A stretch of DNA of 22,149 nt from Chara braunii. Lineage: Eukaryota > Streptophyta > Charophyceae > Charales > Characeae. Under the pieces are notes generated by a model. It was given only the letters and a program-made list of their open reading frames with translations, had not been told where the DNA came from and did no database searches. Where the stretch lies: contig BFEA01000308.1 in NCBI GenBank assembly GCA_003427395.1, forward strand, positions 335,614-357,762. The letters run 5' to 3'. Shown piece by piece: positions 9,022-18,402 of this stretch; the first letter of the stretch is position 1, and the number at the start of each line of letters is the position of its first letter. The position numbers and the translations under genes are program-made.

Positions 9022-11035
9022 TTACAAATTATATATATTATAAATATTTAGTAATTACGAGTATATGTATACATGCATATACAAAATTTTTAAATTTTGA
9101 ATTATTTGATAAAATGATCAAGTTTGAAATGTAATTTAACAAAATGTTGCATTTTTTTTCTATTTGCTAATCTTTGTAGACTTGAAACGCTTACCTTCTA
9201 CAAGAGACTATAGCACAATTTTTTAGGCGTCTGGAAAGAAATGATGGATTGATGTTCATTTCTTCGATATAAATTTAGGGTCATATTTCTACATTCACAA
9301 AATAAGTGTTAATTATTATTTATTATGTTTTTAGTACTCCTTCATGGATATATATATATATATATATATTTTAACACAATAAAATACTTACCTTCGGTAA
9401 GAAATGATAATTCTAAATGAAAACAAATTGAGCTTGTTATGGTGACAAAGTTAAGAGACTCAGATCATTGCAACAAAGTTTTTTATTTATTTATTTATTT
9501 TTGTTACCCACTTCGACGGACAACCTTTCGGGTTACTCTGATGATTGCAACAATGGTGTCAATTTTTTTTGGTGGGTTGTAGCAGAACTTTACTCTCACT
9601 AAGATATAAAAAACTGCGATCTTATTATGAATTTGGTGATACTTTACCAAAACATGTCAAAGGCTACAAGACGGGTGCAAAGGAGGATGTGATACAATCT
9701 AATATTTTTGTTTTTATTTTTTATTATCAATTTCATAACGAATTTTAAGTTAACCTTGAATAAAAAAATTGTTGGATTTGCAGTTTTATGTAAGTTAAAC
9801 ATACTTTATTTATTTATTTACTTTTTATGGGGCTGTTTCAGAGCTTGATTGAGACCTTGCTCAGTTGGATGAACCAGGCTAGTGAGGCTAGTATGAAACA
9901 ACTTGGGCGTCCTAGATGGTAACATGGATACAAATAATATTTCCTCTGAGAGTATTTTATGAACTTGCTAAACATGTGAAAGCAAGTGTTTTCATCCTAG
10001 GAGGTAGTAATAATACCCGTAAAACTAATGATTTATGTTCTTTTGATAACTTCATTTATATATAATAAATTTTTTTTATCACAACATCATTATATAATTG
10101 ACTCTCTTTCATACAATTGCATACCAAAGTAACAATGTTCCACATACAAAGGAGAGATCGAGGATACAAAAAACGATTTAATAATAATGAAAACAATAGG
10201 TATGGGGTGTAAAACTTGCTTTTCAGTTCACGAAAGAAGATTAGTACAAAATCGTTGCTATCACCGAAGAACCACTATTTATAGCTTTCACCTTTCATCC
10301 TGTATTATACTTGTGATAGAACTTGTTAGTGCTACGTGTGAGAACACCCTGCATCCTCACTCTAACAAGTCATTCAAGTGGCGTCAACCCTTTTCATCAC
10401 CGTAGCAAACCAACCGTAATCCTCATAACATTGCAATTGAGATCAAGAAGTGTATGTAAGGAGAGAAATACTCGTACATATAGTGCATAACCGGGCAGAT
10501 GGCTTACACAAATGAAGGAGAGAAGAAGTAGTCTGGAGGACAAGATGCAAAAAGAAAGAGGCTTCGAACTAATAAAGCAAAAAAATAAAAATCTTTGATT
10601 TTTTTTATAAATGAGACAATTGGTGATGCCGTATGAGGTGTCACCTTCCACAAACCTCGATCCGACCACCTCATATGCAACCAAAGATCTGTAAGTTTAG
10701 AAAGGAAAATAAAATGAAAGGTTATAAGATGACGAAGCCAGAGAAATTGACGCAAGAAAGAAGGAGAGCGTGAAGTTAAGTTTTTGCATGCAATTCCCGG
10801 ACCGGGTCATACTAACATAGTTGCAGACTCCTGGAATTGGGCTTGGATAAAATGATCTCAAAGGGGATATAGGACATGATGGAACAATCCGTATTTCTCA
10901 AGAAGCGAAGGAGTTCTAGAATGGGAAAGAAACACTTTGAGTTTTTTGGGATACGGAGCTCAAGGTTAGCAAGTGGAATGGTCTTACCCCCAAGAATCAA
11001 GGGAAAAAAAAACTATATTGAAATGATGTGTCTAC
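9022..11035. other. AT-rich spacer, no supported gene
   Basis: About 2 kb of AT-rich sequence with a (TA)n run (9348-9370) and a TTTA run (about 9482-9502). Open frames reach only 95 codons and lack recognisable domains. The frame at 10876-11163 starts in this stretch with a basic segment (KKRRSSRMGKK) but ends in the short interspersed repeat at 11036-11082. I see no RNA gene or element ends. Confidence 0.5.
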
Positions 11036-11082
11036 GGGTTGTTGGACCTACTTTCTGGCAGGTGTTTCTCCCCACCAATAGA
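11036..11082 (-). repeat. 47-bp short interspersed module, copy 1
   Basis: Read on the minus strand it starts TCTATTGGTGGGGA and aligns without gaps to 12780-12826 (34 of 47 positions) and more weakly to 14138-14184. All three contain GGTCCA near the 3' side. In the opposite reading direction all three can encode a peptide resembling GPxxxQVxLPTNR, so a decayed coding repeat is an alternative to a SINE fragment. Confidence 0.6.
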
Positions 11083-11429
11083 CCGAGCAGCCCTGTGACC
11101 CACGAGCTTACGTGCATGAACGGGTTCCGGAGACCCTTTTTTTCCTTTAAGGTGCTTCTTTGATGACCGGACCGTGCTCTTTCTTCTTTTTTGCTTTCGT
11201 TGAATCTTGGTTTTGCTCTGTATTCCTTCTCGTAACCTCCTTTCCCGCCTTCATCTACACGGTTGATCCCCAAAGTAATTGTAGAGGTAGGATGACAACG
11301 TGTAAGGAGGATTTTAACCCTTCACACTGCGATCCGATTGGCTACGACATACTATAAGCGGATACACATGACCGTCCTAGGTGCCCCGCTGTTTTTCGTA
11401 TCTCCTCTCTTCTATCCCTCCGAGTCATC
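11083..11429. other. Unassigned spacer upstream of the possible promoter
   Basis: Mixed-composition sequence with short frames on both strands (65-95 codons) and no recognised domain. Confidence 0.4.
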
Positions 11430-11475
11430 ACCTTTCTCTTCCCTTCCTTTTTGCAATTATAAATTTTGCAAGCGC
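11430..11475 (+). promoter_or_regulatory. Possible plant-type core promoter (pyrimidine patch + TATA box)
   Basis: A pyrimidine-rich patch (CTTTCTCTTCCCTTCCTTTT, 11432-11451) is followed by TATAAATT at 11458-11465. Transcription would start near 11485-11500, inside another pyrimidine run. The arrangement matches core promoters of plants, and a plausible intron lies 260 bp downstream. TATA-like strings are common in AT-rich DNA, so this rests on the combination only. Confidence 0.3.
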
Positions 11476-11724
11476 ATCGTTTTTCTTCTCTCGCAATGCA
11501 TCGACCAACTCTGATGTAGTAGTGGCTAGATGAAGTGGTGATCAGTGAATTGGAAAGTCCTGACAGGTCGGCTGCAACTTTGCGGGATTGTGCGCTGGAT
11601 CACCGTGACGAACTTTAGGATCTAGGGCGAATTTGCGTATTTGTCGAGTGGACATAATTACTATTGCTAGGGTTTAGCGTCGAGTACGTAACGACCGGGA
11701 TCGCCAATGCTCGAGCGAGGTGAG

Positions 11725-12001
11725 GTATGTTGATGGTTGGTTAACTGGCTTGGGGTCATAGCTCGAGAGAGGTTTTTTGTCTTGTCCTCTTTTTCCTCGT
11801 CCTATATTTGAAGTCAAGTTGCATGGCGAGATGCCTGTTTTACTTTCCAATCAAACGAGCACATATTTATTCTCTCTCTCATTTTTTTTCGATGGATGTA
11901 TGAGTGAATGAATGGTGGTTGCGTGTGCATGACTAGGGATGATTGCTTATGTGTAAGTGTGTCTTTGGGTCCTACCCCTCGTCCCTTTCTCTCGTTTTCA
12001 G
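11725..12001 (+). other. Candidate spliceosomal intron (277 bp)
   Basis: The donor GAG|GTATGT (11722-11730) and the acceptor TCTCTCGTTTTCAG|GA (11988-12003) are both close to consensus. The acceptor is preceded by a pyrimidine-rich stretch (CCTACCCCTCGTCCCTTTCTCTCG). Joining the flanks gives a 27-codon frame starting at ATG 11707 and ending TGA near 12064, which could be an upstream open frame or chance. An alternative donor GAG|GTGAGG lies 5 bp upstream. I see no downstream coding exon, so it may be a 5' untranslated intron, a non-coding transcript or a decayed gene. Confidence 0.3.
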
Positions 12002-12065
12002 GATCTCGTTCAGGCTAGCGAGGATCTTCAAGAAACGAGTGCCGATGAAGGTTGCCTTGTGAGAT

Positions 12066-12779
12066 GAATGTTTTTTTGATTCTAGTGTATATATGTTCCC
12101 TCTCTCTTCGGTCTCTCCGAAAGTGATACACCAATGATAATTGTTGTTTCTTTTTTCTCCTTCGATAATTACGAATTAACTTGCAAAAATTCTTCGCGCT
12201 CTTAATGAACGAAGTCGATTTGTCCCTTGTTATAATCTTCGAGTTCCACTTCCAAAAGTAATGAGGACTCCGAGATGAACTATAGCCCTGGACCACTGAT
12301 TACGAACATGAAACACTCCAACCAGCTAACATCCTTACATTTTTTTTTTTTTTTAATCTTCATATGGAATGAGCGCCCCTTTTGCATAATTAGACGTATA
12401 ACTTGTTTGTGGGCGAGATTGAAGGGTTTTGGAATGAGAGGAAGACGAAGGGGTGTGGGAAGACGAAGGACAGCAAGAACAAAGGTTGGCCTGCTCGTGC
12501 AAGCAATAATTTAAAAATGGTTGTGATAGCTTATAGTTTATCAAAGAAAATTAAAAACATCCTCAACCAAATTCATAACCATTTTCTTGAAATTTTCATG
12601 CAGTCGATAATTGGCCGCGTGAGACTAATTTGAACAAGGATAGGGGCAAAAGCCAAAATATCCATGTAGATGACCTTCAAAAATTCCAGATCCGTACTTC
12701 GGGGTATACTTCTGGGTTTGTTCCGAATAGTACATGAAGCTGCAAAGTATGAACCTTGGCTTGTCACGGGATGACTCCA
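12066..12779. other. Unassigned spacer
   Basis: Only frames under 95 codons occur and none is recognisable. A T17 run lies near 12339-12354. No RNA, element ends or regulatory site supported. Confidence 0.45.
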
Positions 12780-12826
12780 TCTATTGGTGGGGATCAAAAC
12801 CTGCGGACAACCGGGTCCAGTATCCC
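12780..12826 (+). repeat. 47-bp short interspersed module, copy 2
   Basis: This is the plus-strand member of the three-copy family, sharing TCTATTGGTGGGGA with copy 1 and 36 of 47 positions with copy 3. Immediately upstream, GTCACGGGATGACTCCA resembles GTCACAGGGCTGCTCGG at the same place in copy 1, so homology extends at least 15-20 bp further 5'. Confidence 0.6.
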
Positions 12827-13029
12827 TTAACACCATTTTCAAATAAAAATCTTTTTGTTCTTTGGGCTGTTGTCGTTGCCTACCTTATCTTGAAAGTGCA
12901 CCCCTTATTTTTCTTTTACCTTGTTAAAACTTTTTTTCAACCCCTCCCACCCCCTTGTTACCCTGCCAGATCCGTTTCCTCCCTTTTCTTTTGGACAAAC
13001 CGCCTATCATAATGGTAATATACCTACCC

Positions 13030-13557
13030 TTTTCCATCAAAAGAAAATTTTAATATAATTAAATAATCAAATCTTATAATAAGATTAAATTCTAAAATTT
13101 AAATTTTTATTCCATCTAAAAAAATATCTTTCCACTTGTAAATTTTTTTGCCTTACATGAAAACTTTCCTTCTAAGAATGAGGTTTTCCTTCTTATCTAA
13201 TTTGCATGCTAGAGATGAAATGAAAGTGTGAATGAGTTCATGAAATATTTTAATAGGACTCTTATTCTATATAAGGATTTTCACTCATAAAAAGGTTAAT
13301 CAAATCTTAAGAACGAGATATTTACTGTAGTAGAATGAAAGTTTAATTAAGACATTTCATAAACTCGTCTACACTTTTATCCTATTTTCAACAAATAGAT
13401 ATAGTTGAATGGGAAAAATGATTTTAAGACGGAAACTTGTTAAATAAAACTTAAAATTCTATAATTTGACGAACAGTGAAATGTTAATTTGTAAATATGA
13501 AGTATTTTTTTTAATTGAATGTTTTTTCATCTTTTATTTTATGAAAATTTTCCTCTT
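13030..13557 (+). mobile_element. Palindromic AT-rich repeat, copy 2
   Basis: This is the inverted partner of 4265-4780. In order it shows ATAATTAAATAATCA, GCATGCTAGAGATG, AATGAGTTCATGAAATATTTT, TTTTCACTCATAAAAAGG, GAATGAAAGTTTAATTAAGA and CATTTCATAAACTCG. The two GAATGAAAGT-type arms around 13217-13270 and 13333-13385 are inverted copies of each other, the same foldback design as copy 1. No open frame of note. Confidence 0.7.
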
Positions 13558-14137
13558 AATATTTTTTCTATGTGTGTATATGTTTTATTTCGGGAGTTGA
13601 ATTTTTCCCTCTTGCTATAAATTTTATTCGTTTGGATTGTTTAACTTTATTTCATTTGCTTTGGTTGCTACAATTTTTATTATTATTTTTTTAAGCCCCG
13701 GTTGTTGTAGAGGCCGGAATCCGGACATACGAGGTCTCAGTCACAACCCTTGGCTCTTCTGACCACTTCTCAACCCATCCTTTCAGCAATTCTCATAGTA
13801 CACCCCTATCCCTACTATCCCGCCCTACTATTGATTACTCATAACTATCACCATGCTATTTCAATGAGCGACTTAAACCTAACAATAGTTCTAGCACCGG
13901 GGCTAAGCAAGGTCGAGTGCAAAGCCTTGAAGACCCTACCCAACCCCAGTTGAGGCACGGTTAGGCAAACCACATTACTTGGGTACATCGGGCGGCAGAC
14001 TCAAACGATGTGGTTGTTATGAATTGCATACATTAAGGATCTGATTTCCTCTAATTATGAAAAAAAAAACACTAGTTGGCGCTGCTAGTGATGGTAATAC
14101 GGACCCCCACCACTAGCAAACCTCCTCTTCGCTCCAA
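13558..14137. other. Unassigned segment with a small hairpin
   Basis: It holds a 67-codon plus-strand frame (13750-13953) that I cannot assign. A hairpin pairs TGCTAGTGATGG (14083-14094) with CCACCACTAGCA (14107-14118), leaving a 12-nt loop just 5' of module copy 3. Confidence 0.5.
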
Positions 14138-14184
14138 TCTCTTGGTGGGGAGCAGCACCCGCTGAAAATCGGGTCCAATGTTCC
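14138..14184 (+). repeat. 47-bp short interspersed module, copy 3
   Basis: Starts TCTCTTGGTGGGGA and continues GCAGCACCCGCTGAAAATC then GGGTCCAATGTTCC. The GGTGGGGAGCAGCACCCG followed about 14 bp later by GGGTCCAATGTTCC resembles a decayed pol III A-box and B-box pair, supporting a tRNA-derived SINE origin. Two clearer tRNA-like segments lie within 400 bp downstream. Confidence 0.55.
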
Positions 14185-14242
14185 TTGTACAAATGTTTTT
14201 GTATAATTGCTAAAAAATATTGGGGGCTTGTCTTTGTTTTGT

Positions 14243-14325
14243 GCAATTGATTAACTCAGTGGGTAGAGCACTGATTGAAAATGCGCATTGTGTTTTGAGG
14301 TTGTGGGTTTAAAACCCTGCGGCCT
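14243..14325 (+). repeat. tRNA-like segment 1 (SINE head)
   Basis: TTAACTCAGTGGGTAGAGCA (14251-14270) is an almost canonical tRNA D-arm and A-box. GTGGGTTTAAAACCCTG (14303-14319) is a B-box/T-arm relative (consensus GGTTCGANTCC). The T-loop C is lost, the T-stem is only partly paired and the anticodon arm does not fold cleanly. GTGC and GCAC near the ends could be remnants of an acceptor stem. I call it a decayed tRNA-derived sequence, not a functional tRNA gene. Confidence 0.5.
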
Positions 14326-14553
14326 CGCACATGGACACTGGCGGGCGTCGCCCAATGTACGACTGTACACACCCATCCCTTGGGGAAAGGTGAATGGTAA
14401 GGGATACAGACACTGTTTGCACCACCAAAGGTTTGAGTCATGATTATTGTATGCCGGGTCTTGATTATGCATGGGCTGCCTGACGACGTGGTCGGAGACT
14501 GATATGATGATCTTCTCTGGTCCGGTGCATTACATATTTGGTATCACTTGACA

Positions 14554-14612
14554 TTGTGGCACATAGGTAGAGCACAACAGTTACACGACAAAGTGCATGG
14601 GTCCGAGTCTGA
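14554..14612 (+). repeat. tRNA-like segment 2 (SINE head)
   Basis: GTGGCACATAGGTAGAGCAC (14556-14575) resembles an A-box/D-arm and GGGTCCGAGTCTG (14599-14611) a B-box, spaced about 45 bp apart, as in tRNA and tRNA-derived SINE promoters. No complete cloverleaf. It is followed after about 45 bp by the 118-bp tandem repeat. Confidence 0.45.
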
Positions 14613-14656
14613 CTTGGGACCTGGTGGAGGCTTATAACATAGACATAGCTTAGGGA

Positions 14657-15036
14657 TTACAACTTGGGACTGTGTGGGGCTTCAAGGCTAACCGCTTGGC
14701 CTTCCCTGACCTCTACAGATATACAAATTTGATTCAGCTTACAACCTTGGACTAGTCAGGGCTTTAAGGCTAACCTCTTAGGCTTGCTTAACCCCTCCAT
14801 ACCTGCACATAGTAGAGGGATATATGAAAAAAACATATAGCCACATATCATGAGTTTACATTGTCACGGTGGGGCTAGCCAGTGCTTGAAGACAAACCGC
14901 TTGGCCATGCTTGACCCCTACATACATGTATATAGCAAATGAATATACAACAAAAACATATGGCCACATATAAACTTACAACCTTCAGCTAGTCAGGGCT
15001 TGAAGGCTAACCGCTTGGCCTTGCCTGTCCATCCAC
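14657..15036 (+). repeat. Tandem repeat, unit about 118 bp, 3+ copies
   Basis: Units begin with TTACA at 14657 (partial, 82 bp), 14739 (117 bp), 14856 (120 bp) and 14976 (partial, 61 bp). Each has TTACAACCTTGG-CTAGTCAGG, then GGCTTGAAGGCTAACCGCTT, then GGCCTTGCCTGACCCC. Full units end with ACATATGGCCACATAT. The strong CCGCTTGGCC core is conserved in three of the four. Origin unknown; it could be the body of the SINE-like elements upstream or a small satellite. Confidence 0.85.
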
Positions 15037-15253
15037 TATGTGAGGGGGAAAAATAATTTTCGAGATAAAAAATAAAATAAAATAAATAATCAAAAATATA
15101 AGCAAAGGGTGAGGAAAAACTGAATATTTATATTTTTTAAATTTTCCGCTGCATTTCCCCACCCCTCATGGGATCAAAATGTTGTAAGAGACATTGGAAG
15201 ACCAAAGAAAACACGGTAACTTTCAAAATGCCACAATCAAAAATTTAAATAGA

Positions 15254-15284
<31 letters not shown>

Positions 15285-15305
15285 GGAGGTGGAGGAGAGT
15301 AAAGC
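15037..15305. repeat. AT-rich spacer with (AAAT)n microsatellite
   Basis: An AAAT/ATAA repeat at 15252-15284 lies just left of the next hAT-like element. The rest is unremarkable. Confidence 0.8.
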
Positions 15306-15790
15306 TAGGTTGTTTTACCGGACGTCCGGGACCCCCCTGACCGTCCGGGATGTCCGACCGGACGTCTGGTCGGACGTCGGATCGGACAAGGGTTCTCTGA
15401 CCTAGTGTTTTTTTTTTTGAAAAAAATCATGTGGCTTCTACCTTGCATAAGGTGTATGCCACTAAAATTTTGGCTCATTTGAGCTAGTAGAAAAAAATAT
15501 AAAAATCTTCAAAGTTTCTAATCCCCACCTATACCCCTCCTATCCCCGCCAAAACCCCTCGTAACGCCCCCTCCCACCCCAAATAGCACCCTATCACCAA
15601 ATGCTCAGAAAATTCTAATTTTTTTTATGGAGGGTCTCTATGGCATGTGCAACACTGTCATAATTTTTTTTATTTTTTTATTTTTTTAATGCCAAAAAGT
15701 GGTTGTTCGGGATTCCGGACAACCCCTCTAACGGACGGTTGGGGGAGACGTCCGGCCGAGACGTCCGACCATCGGACGATTGGCAACCTA
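15306..15790. mobile_element. hAT-like non-autonomous element E (485 bp)
   Basis: The ends are TAGGTTGTTTTACCGGACG and, in reverse complement, TAGGTTGCCAATCGTCC. Flanking octamers AGTAAAGC (15298-15305) and GGTAAAGA (15791-15798) share the central GTAAAG, six of eight positions. Subterminal DNA carries clusters of GGACGTCC, GTCCGGGA and GACGTCCG on both sides (15318-15385 and 15705-15780). The core is shared with the element at 5601-6169. TAGG-type ends, an 8-bp duplication and a motif-dense subterminus fit a hAT MITE. There is no coding capacity. Confidence 0.7.
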
Positions 15791-16106
15791 GGTAAAGATA
15801 AAAACTAATTTTTGGATTTTTTAAAACTTTCGCACCATTTCGTTACCCCCATGGGGCATCAAAGAAAATGACAAAGTAAAATGAGAAAATTTTGCCAACC
15901 TTCGCCGCCCCTAAGGAGTCAAAATGTGCTGGAAAAAATACTAAGGAGAAAAAAAAAGAAATTTGGCAGCACTTCGTTACTCCCAAGGGATCAAAGTGTA
16001 CGCCGAAAGCAAAAATGACTAAATCCTAACCAGATTTGAGGGTGCCGTAAACAAATTCATGTTTTTTAGAATATTGGAAAATATTAAAAAATAAATCAAA
16101 GAAATA
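15791..16106. other. A-rich spacer with short repeated phrases
   Basis: Three related phrases, TTTCG(C/T)(A/T)CC followed by GGG(G)(C/A)(A/T)TCAAA, occur around 15828-15860, 15900-15925 and 15968-15998, with poly-A between. Similar wording (CCACCCCTCATGGGATCAAAATG) occurs at 15159-15181. Possibly a diverged tandem repeat; no gene. Confidence 0.45.
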
Positions 16107-16618
16107 AAAACAGGAGGTGAGAAGATAATTTATTTTTTTGGAAAAAAAAAAAAAAAAAGTAAATCAAAGAGAAGGAGAAAATAAGAAAAGAGAAAAAAAA
16201 CCGAAGTTGAGGGGGGAAGGAGTGAGAGGGAGGTGAGAAATGTGAAAGAGAGGTAAAAGATAGATAAAGTTTGAGATAGTAGATGAGGGGGATGATAGGG
16301 TTGTAGTAGGAGGAAGAAAGGGGGAAGGGAGAGTGAGAGAATAAGACGGAAAAAGATGAGAAAGTTGAAAAGGAGAATAAAAAATTAGTGGAAGAGAGTG
16401 AGTGAGTGAGAAGGAGAGGAGAAAAAAAAATGGTGGGAGATAGTAGAAAGGGAGGGGAATGAGACAACGGCGGGAAAAAGGGAAGATAAGTGGAAAAAAA
16501 AAGGGAGGAGAGTGAGGTAGGGTGAGGGGTTAGTGGTAGAGTTAGAAAAAAATGATTAGAGGGCGAGGGGAGAGAGAAAAAAAGGTTGGGAGAAAGTAAA
16601 TTAGTGAGTAGGGAGTGA
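16107..16618 (+). repeat. ~500-bp polypurine-biased tract
   Basis: The plus strand here is overwhelmingly A and G. I count roughly nine or ten C in about 480 bases, and T is scattered. It is not a simple repeat: runs such as GGGAGG, GAGAGAG and GAAAAAAA vary freely. A 190-codon minus-strand frame spanning it (16096-16668) is Ser/Phe/Leu/Pro-rich only because of the pyrimidine strand, and I do not call it a gene. Confidence 0.85.
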
Positions 16619-17030
16619 TACCAGGATCTTGGTTGGCCAAGAGCAAACAAGGTCATCAGGACCTTCAAGGTAGTGGCAGCCTAATGCTGGCGCAAAAAAA
16701 TGATGACAAAAATAATCTAGGTTTGACTGAGATCTTGATCAACCACCTTGATTACACAGTCGCGCAACCTCCTAGCAAGAGGAAACTTCACTGCTGCCAA
16801 ACTGCGGCTGTATCAGTAGAGAAAAAATACATAATAACCATCATCATTTGTGTGTGCTGAGATCTTGATTAGCCACCCAGATCCTACCATAGTGCAACCT
16901 TCTAGCTAGGGGCTTCAAGATCCTAAGCAAGCTGCCACGTGGGTAAATAGCATCCCACCCATTGCTGTAGTGTTGGCCGTTGCTCATTGCTCGCCGACGA
17001 TGGAGTGAGTGGGTAAATAGCTGGCGTGAA
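16619..17030 (+). repeat. Diverged direct repeats
   Basis: CTGAGATCTTGAT at 16727-16739 recurs 130 bp later at 16857-16869, with similar downstream wording (GCGCAACCTCCTAGCAAG against GTGCAACCTTCTAGCTAG). A related start (CCAGGATCTTGGTTGGCC) sits at 16621. GTGGGTAAATAGC occurs twice (about 16938 and 17010). It looks like an old tandem duplication. The 81-codon frame here has no recognisable domain. Confidence 0.5.
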
Positions 17031-18001
17031 ACTCTTCAACACAAACGTGCCACACTATCTATTCATATCGTCATAGTGGTTTTGGCTAGTGTGTTAAAGA
17101 ACGAGCTATGCGCGTGTATGAACAACAACTGCACATGTTTAAACCCTGATAGCTGCATAGGTTCAAACCCTGACCGCTTCACTCCCAAATCTTAATAATG
17201 TATGATCCGGGAGCGGGGCGGGGCGAGGCAGCGGGGAAGTATGGGCATGCGTTGTGAAAACACCTCTCATTTTTTTGCAACATGGCGCTCTTATCTGCTC
17301 GTGCTCCTCTGCTGCTTTTTCCCCTCTTTTCACCTGACAGTGTCCGCAACTCAAAAACATTGAAAAAAGGAAAAAAAAAGAAAAGCATGTGTGTTGGCTG
17401 TAGCCAACCTCTTCACCTTTAAGTGGCTGTCAAATTCCCCATTATTTCTCCTCTATGGCTAAATAGCCTGTTCCTTGGTCCTGACACCCATCCACCCGAC
17501 GACACTGAACTCCTTGACCCATACCCATATACCCCATGACACTAATCTCCCCAACCCATACATCCAATGCCCTACCCCCAGTTCGTTTTTTTTTTTTTTT
17601 TCCCGACAAGCTCTTTTGCAAGGCCACTATCTCAGTGGTGGTGAGAGAATCATCGAAATTGACGCTTTGCCTGTTGGGCTGTGACGCTCACGTGTTGGCT
17701 TCGATACCAACCTCACGCCTTGCACAACTTTCCTGTCAGAGTGACTAAAACGTGTAAAAGGGCCTAAAAAGTGAAAAAATGGACGGTCACCATGTTAAGG
17801 ATTTAAACCTAGACAAAACTGAAATCTCCCGTGTGGTCCCAGATATGGAGCAACGAGCAAGCGGGAAAAACAAAAAAGTGTCTGCCTCAATGACCAGCTA
17901 ATCCAAAAAATATCTTCGAACTTTGTCGCTAGCAGCGCAACGTTTTTTTCGGGGCCGAAAAGGAGGGGGAACACACATAGGATCTCGATTTCGAATAAGG
18001 G
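17031..18001. other. Unassigned spacer, no supported gene
   Basis: Mixed-composition sequence with a GC-rich patch (GGAGCGGGGCGGGGCGAGGC, 17210-17229) that could be a GC-box cluster, and a T17 run near 17585. A diverged 35-40 bp duplication lies around 17500-17575 (GACACT-AACTCC-ACCCATAC). An 83-codon minus-strand frame (17795-18046) crosses the left boundary of the next element and is discussed there. Confidence 0.45.
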
Positions 18002-18009
18002 ATCGACGA

Positions 18010-18316
18010 CAGTGCAGGTCCCGTGAAAGTGACTGGCACCGGTCACTTGAACGTCACCGGCCGGTCATGAGGCCTGAATTCTGTGAACGGGGTCGTTCAC
18101 GTGGTTTCCGCCCACGTGGAGGCCGAGACGGTTGGGATCAGGGCGAGAGGGGGGTGGTGCGGGGGCCTTCTACACCCCCGTGCCTTCAAATTAAAAAAAA
18201 AAAACAAAAAAAAAATGGGGTGTGTGTGAAAAAAAAAAAAAGTTCAAGGGGTGGAGGTGGGTGGGGGTTGGTGCAGGGCCCTAACAGAGAACCGAAGCGG
18301 GGAAAAAAACTCTTTT

Positions 18317-18402
<86 letters not shown>

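Noticed and set aside
14243-14325. Functional tRNA gene
   Set aside because: The D-arm is good, but the T-stem is only partly paired, the acceptor stem is mostly absent and no clean anticodon arm forms, so only a tRNA-derived relic is supported.
14537-14556. Retrotransposon primer-binding site (TTTGGTATCACTTGAC resembling the initiator-tRNA site TGGTATCAGAGC)
   Set aside because: Only the first eight bases agree, no LTR end lies upstream and no gag-pol frame downstream.
16096-16668. Minus-strand 190-codon Ser/Phe/Leu/Pro-rich frame, the longest in the window
   Set aside because: It covers the purine tract. A pyrimidine-only strand cannot easily form stop codons, so openness carries no evidence of coding.
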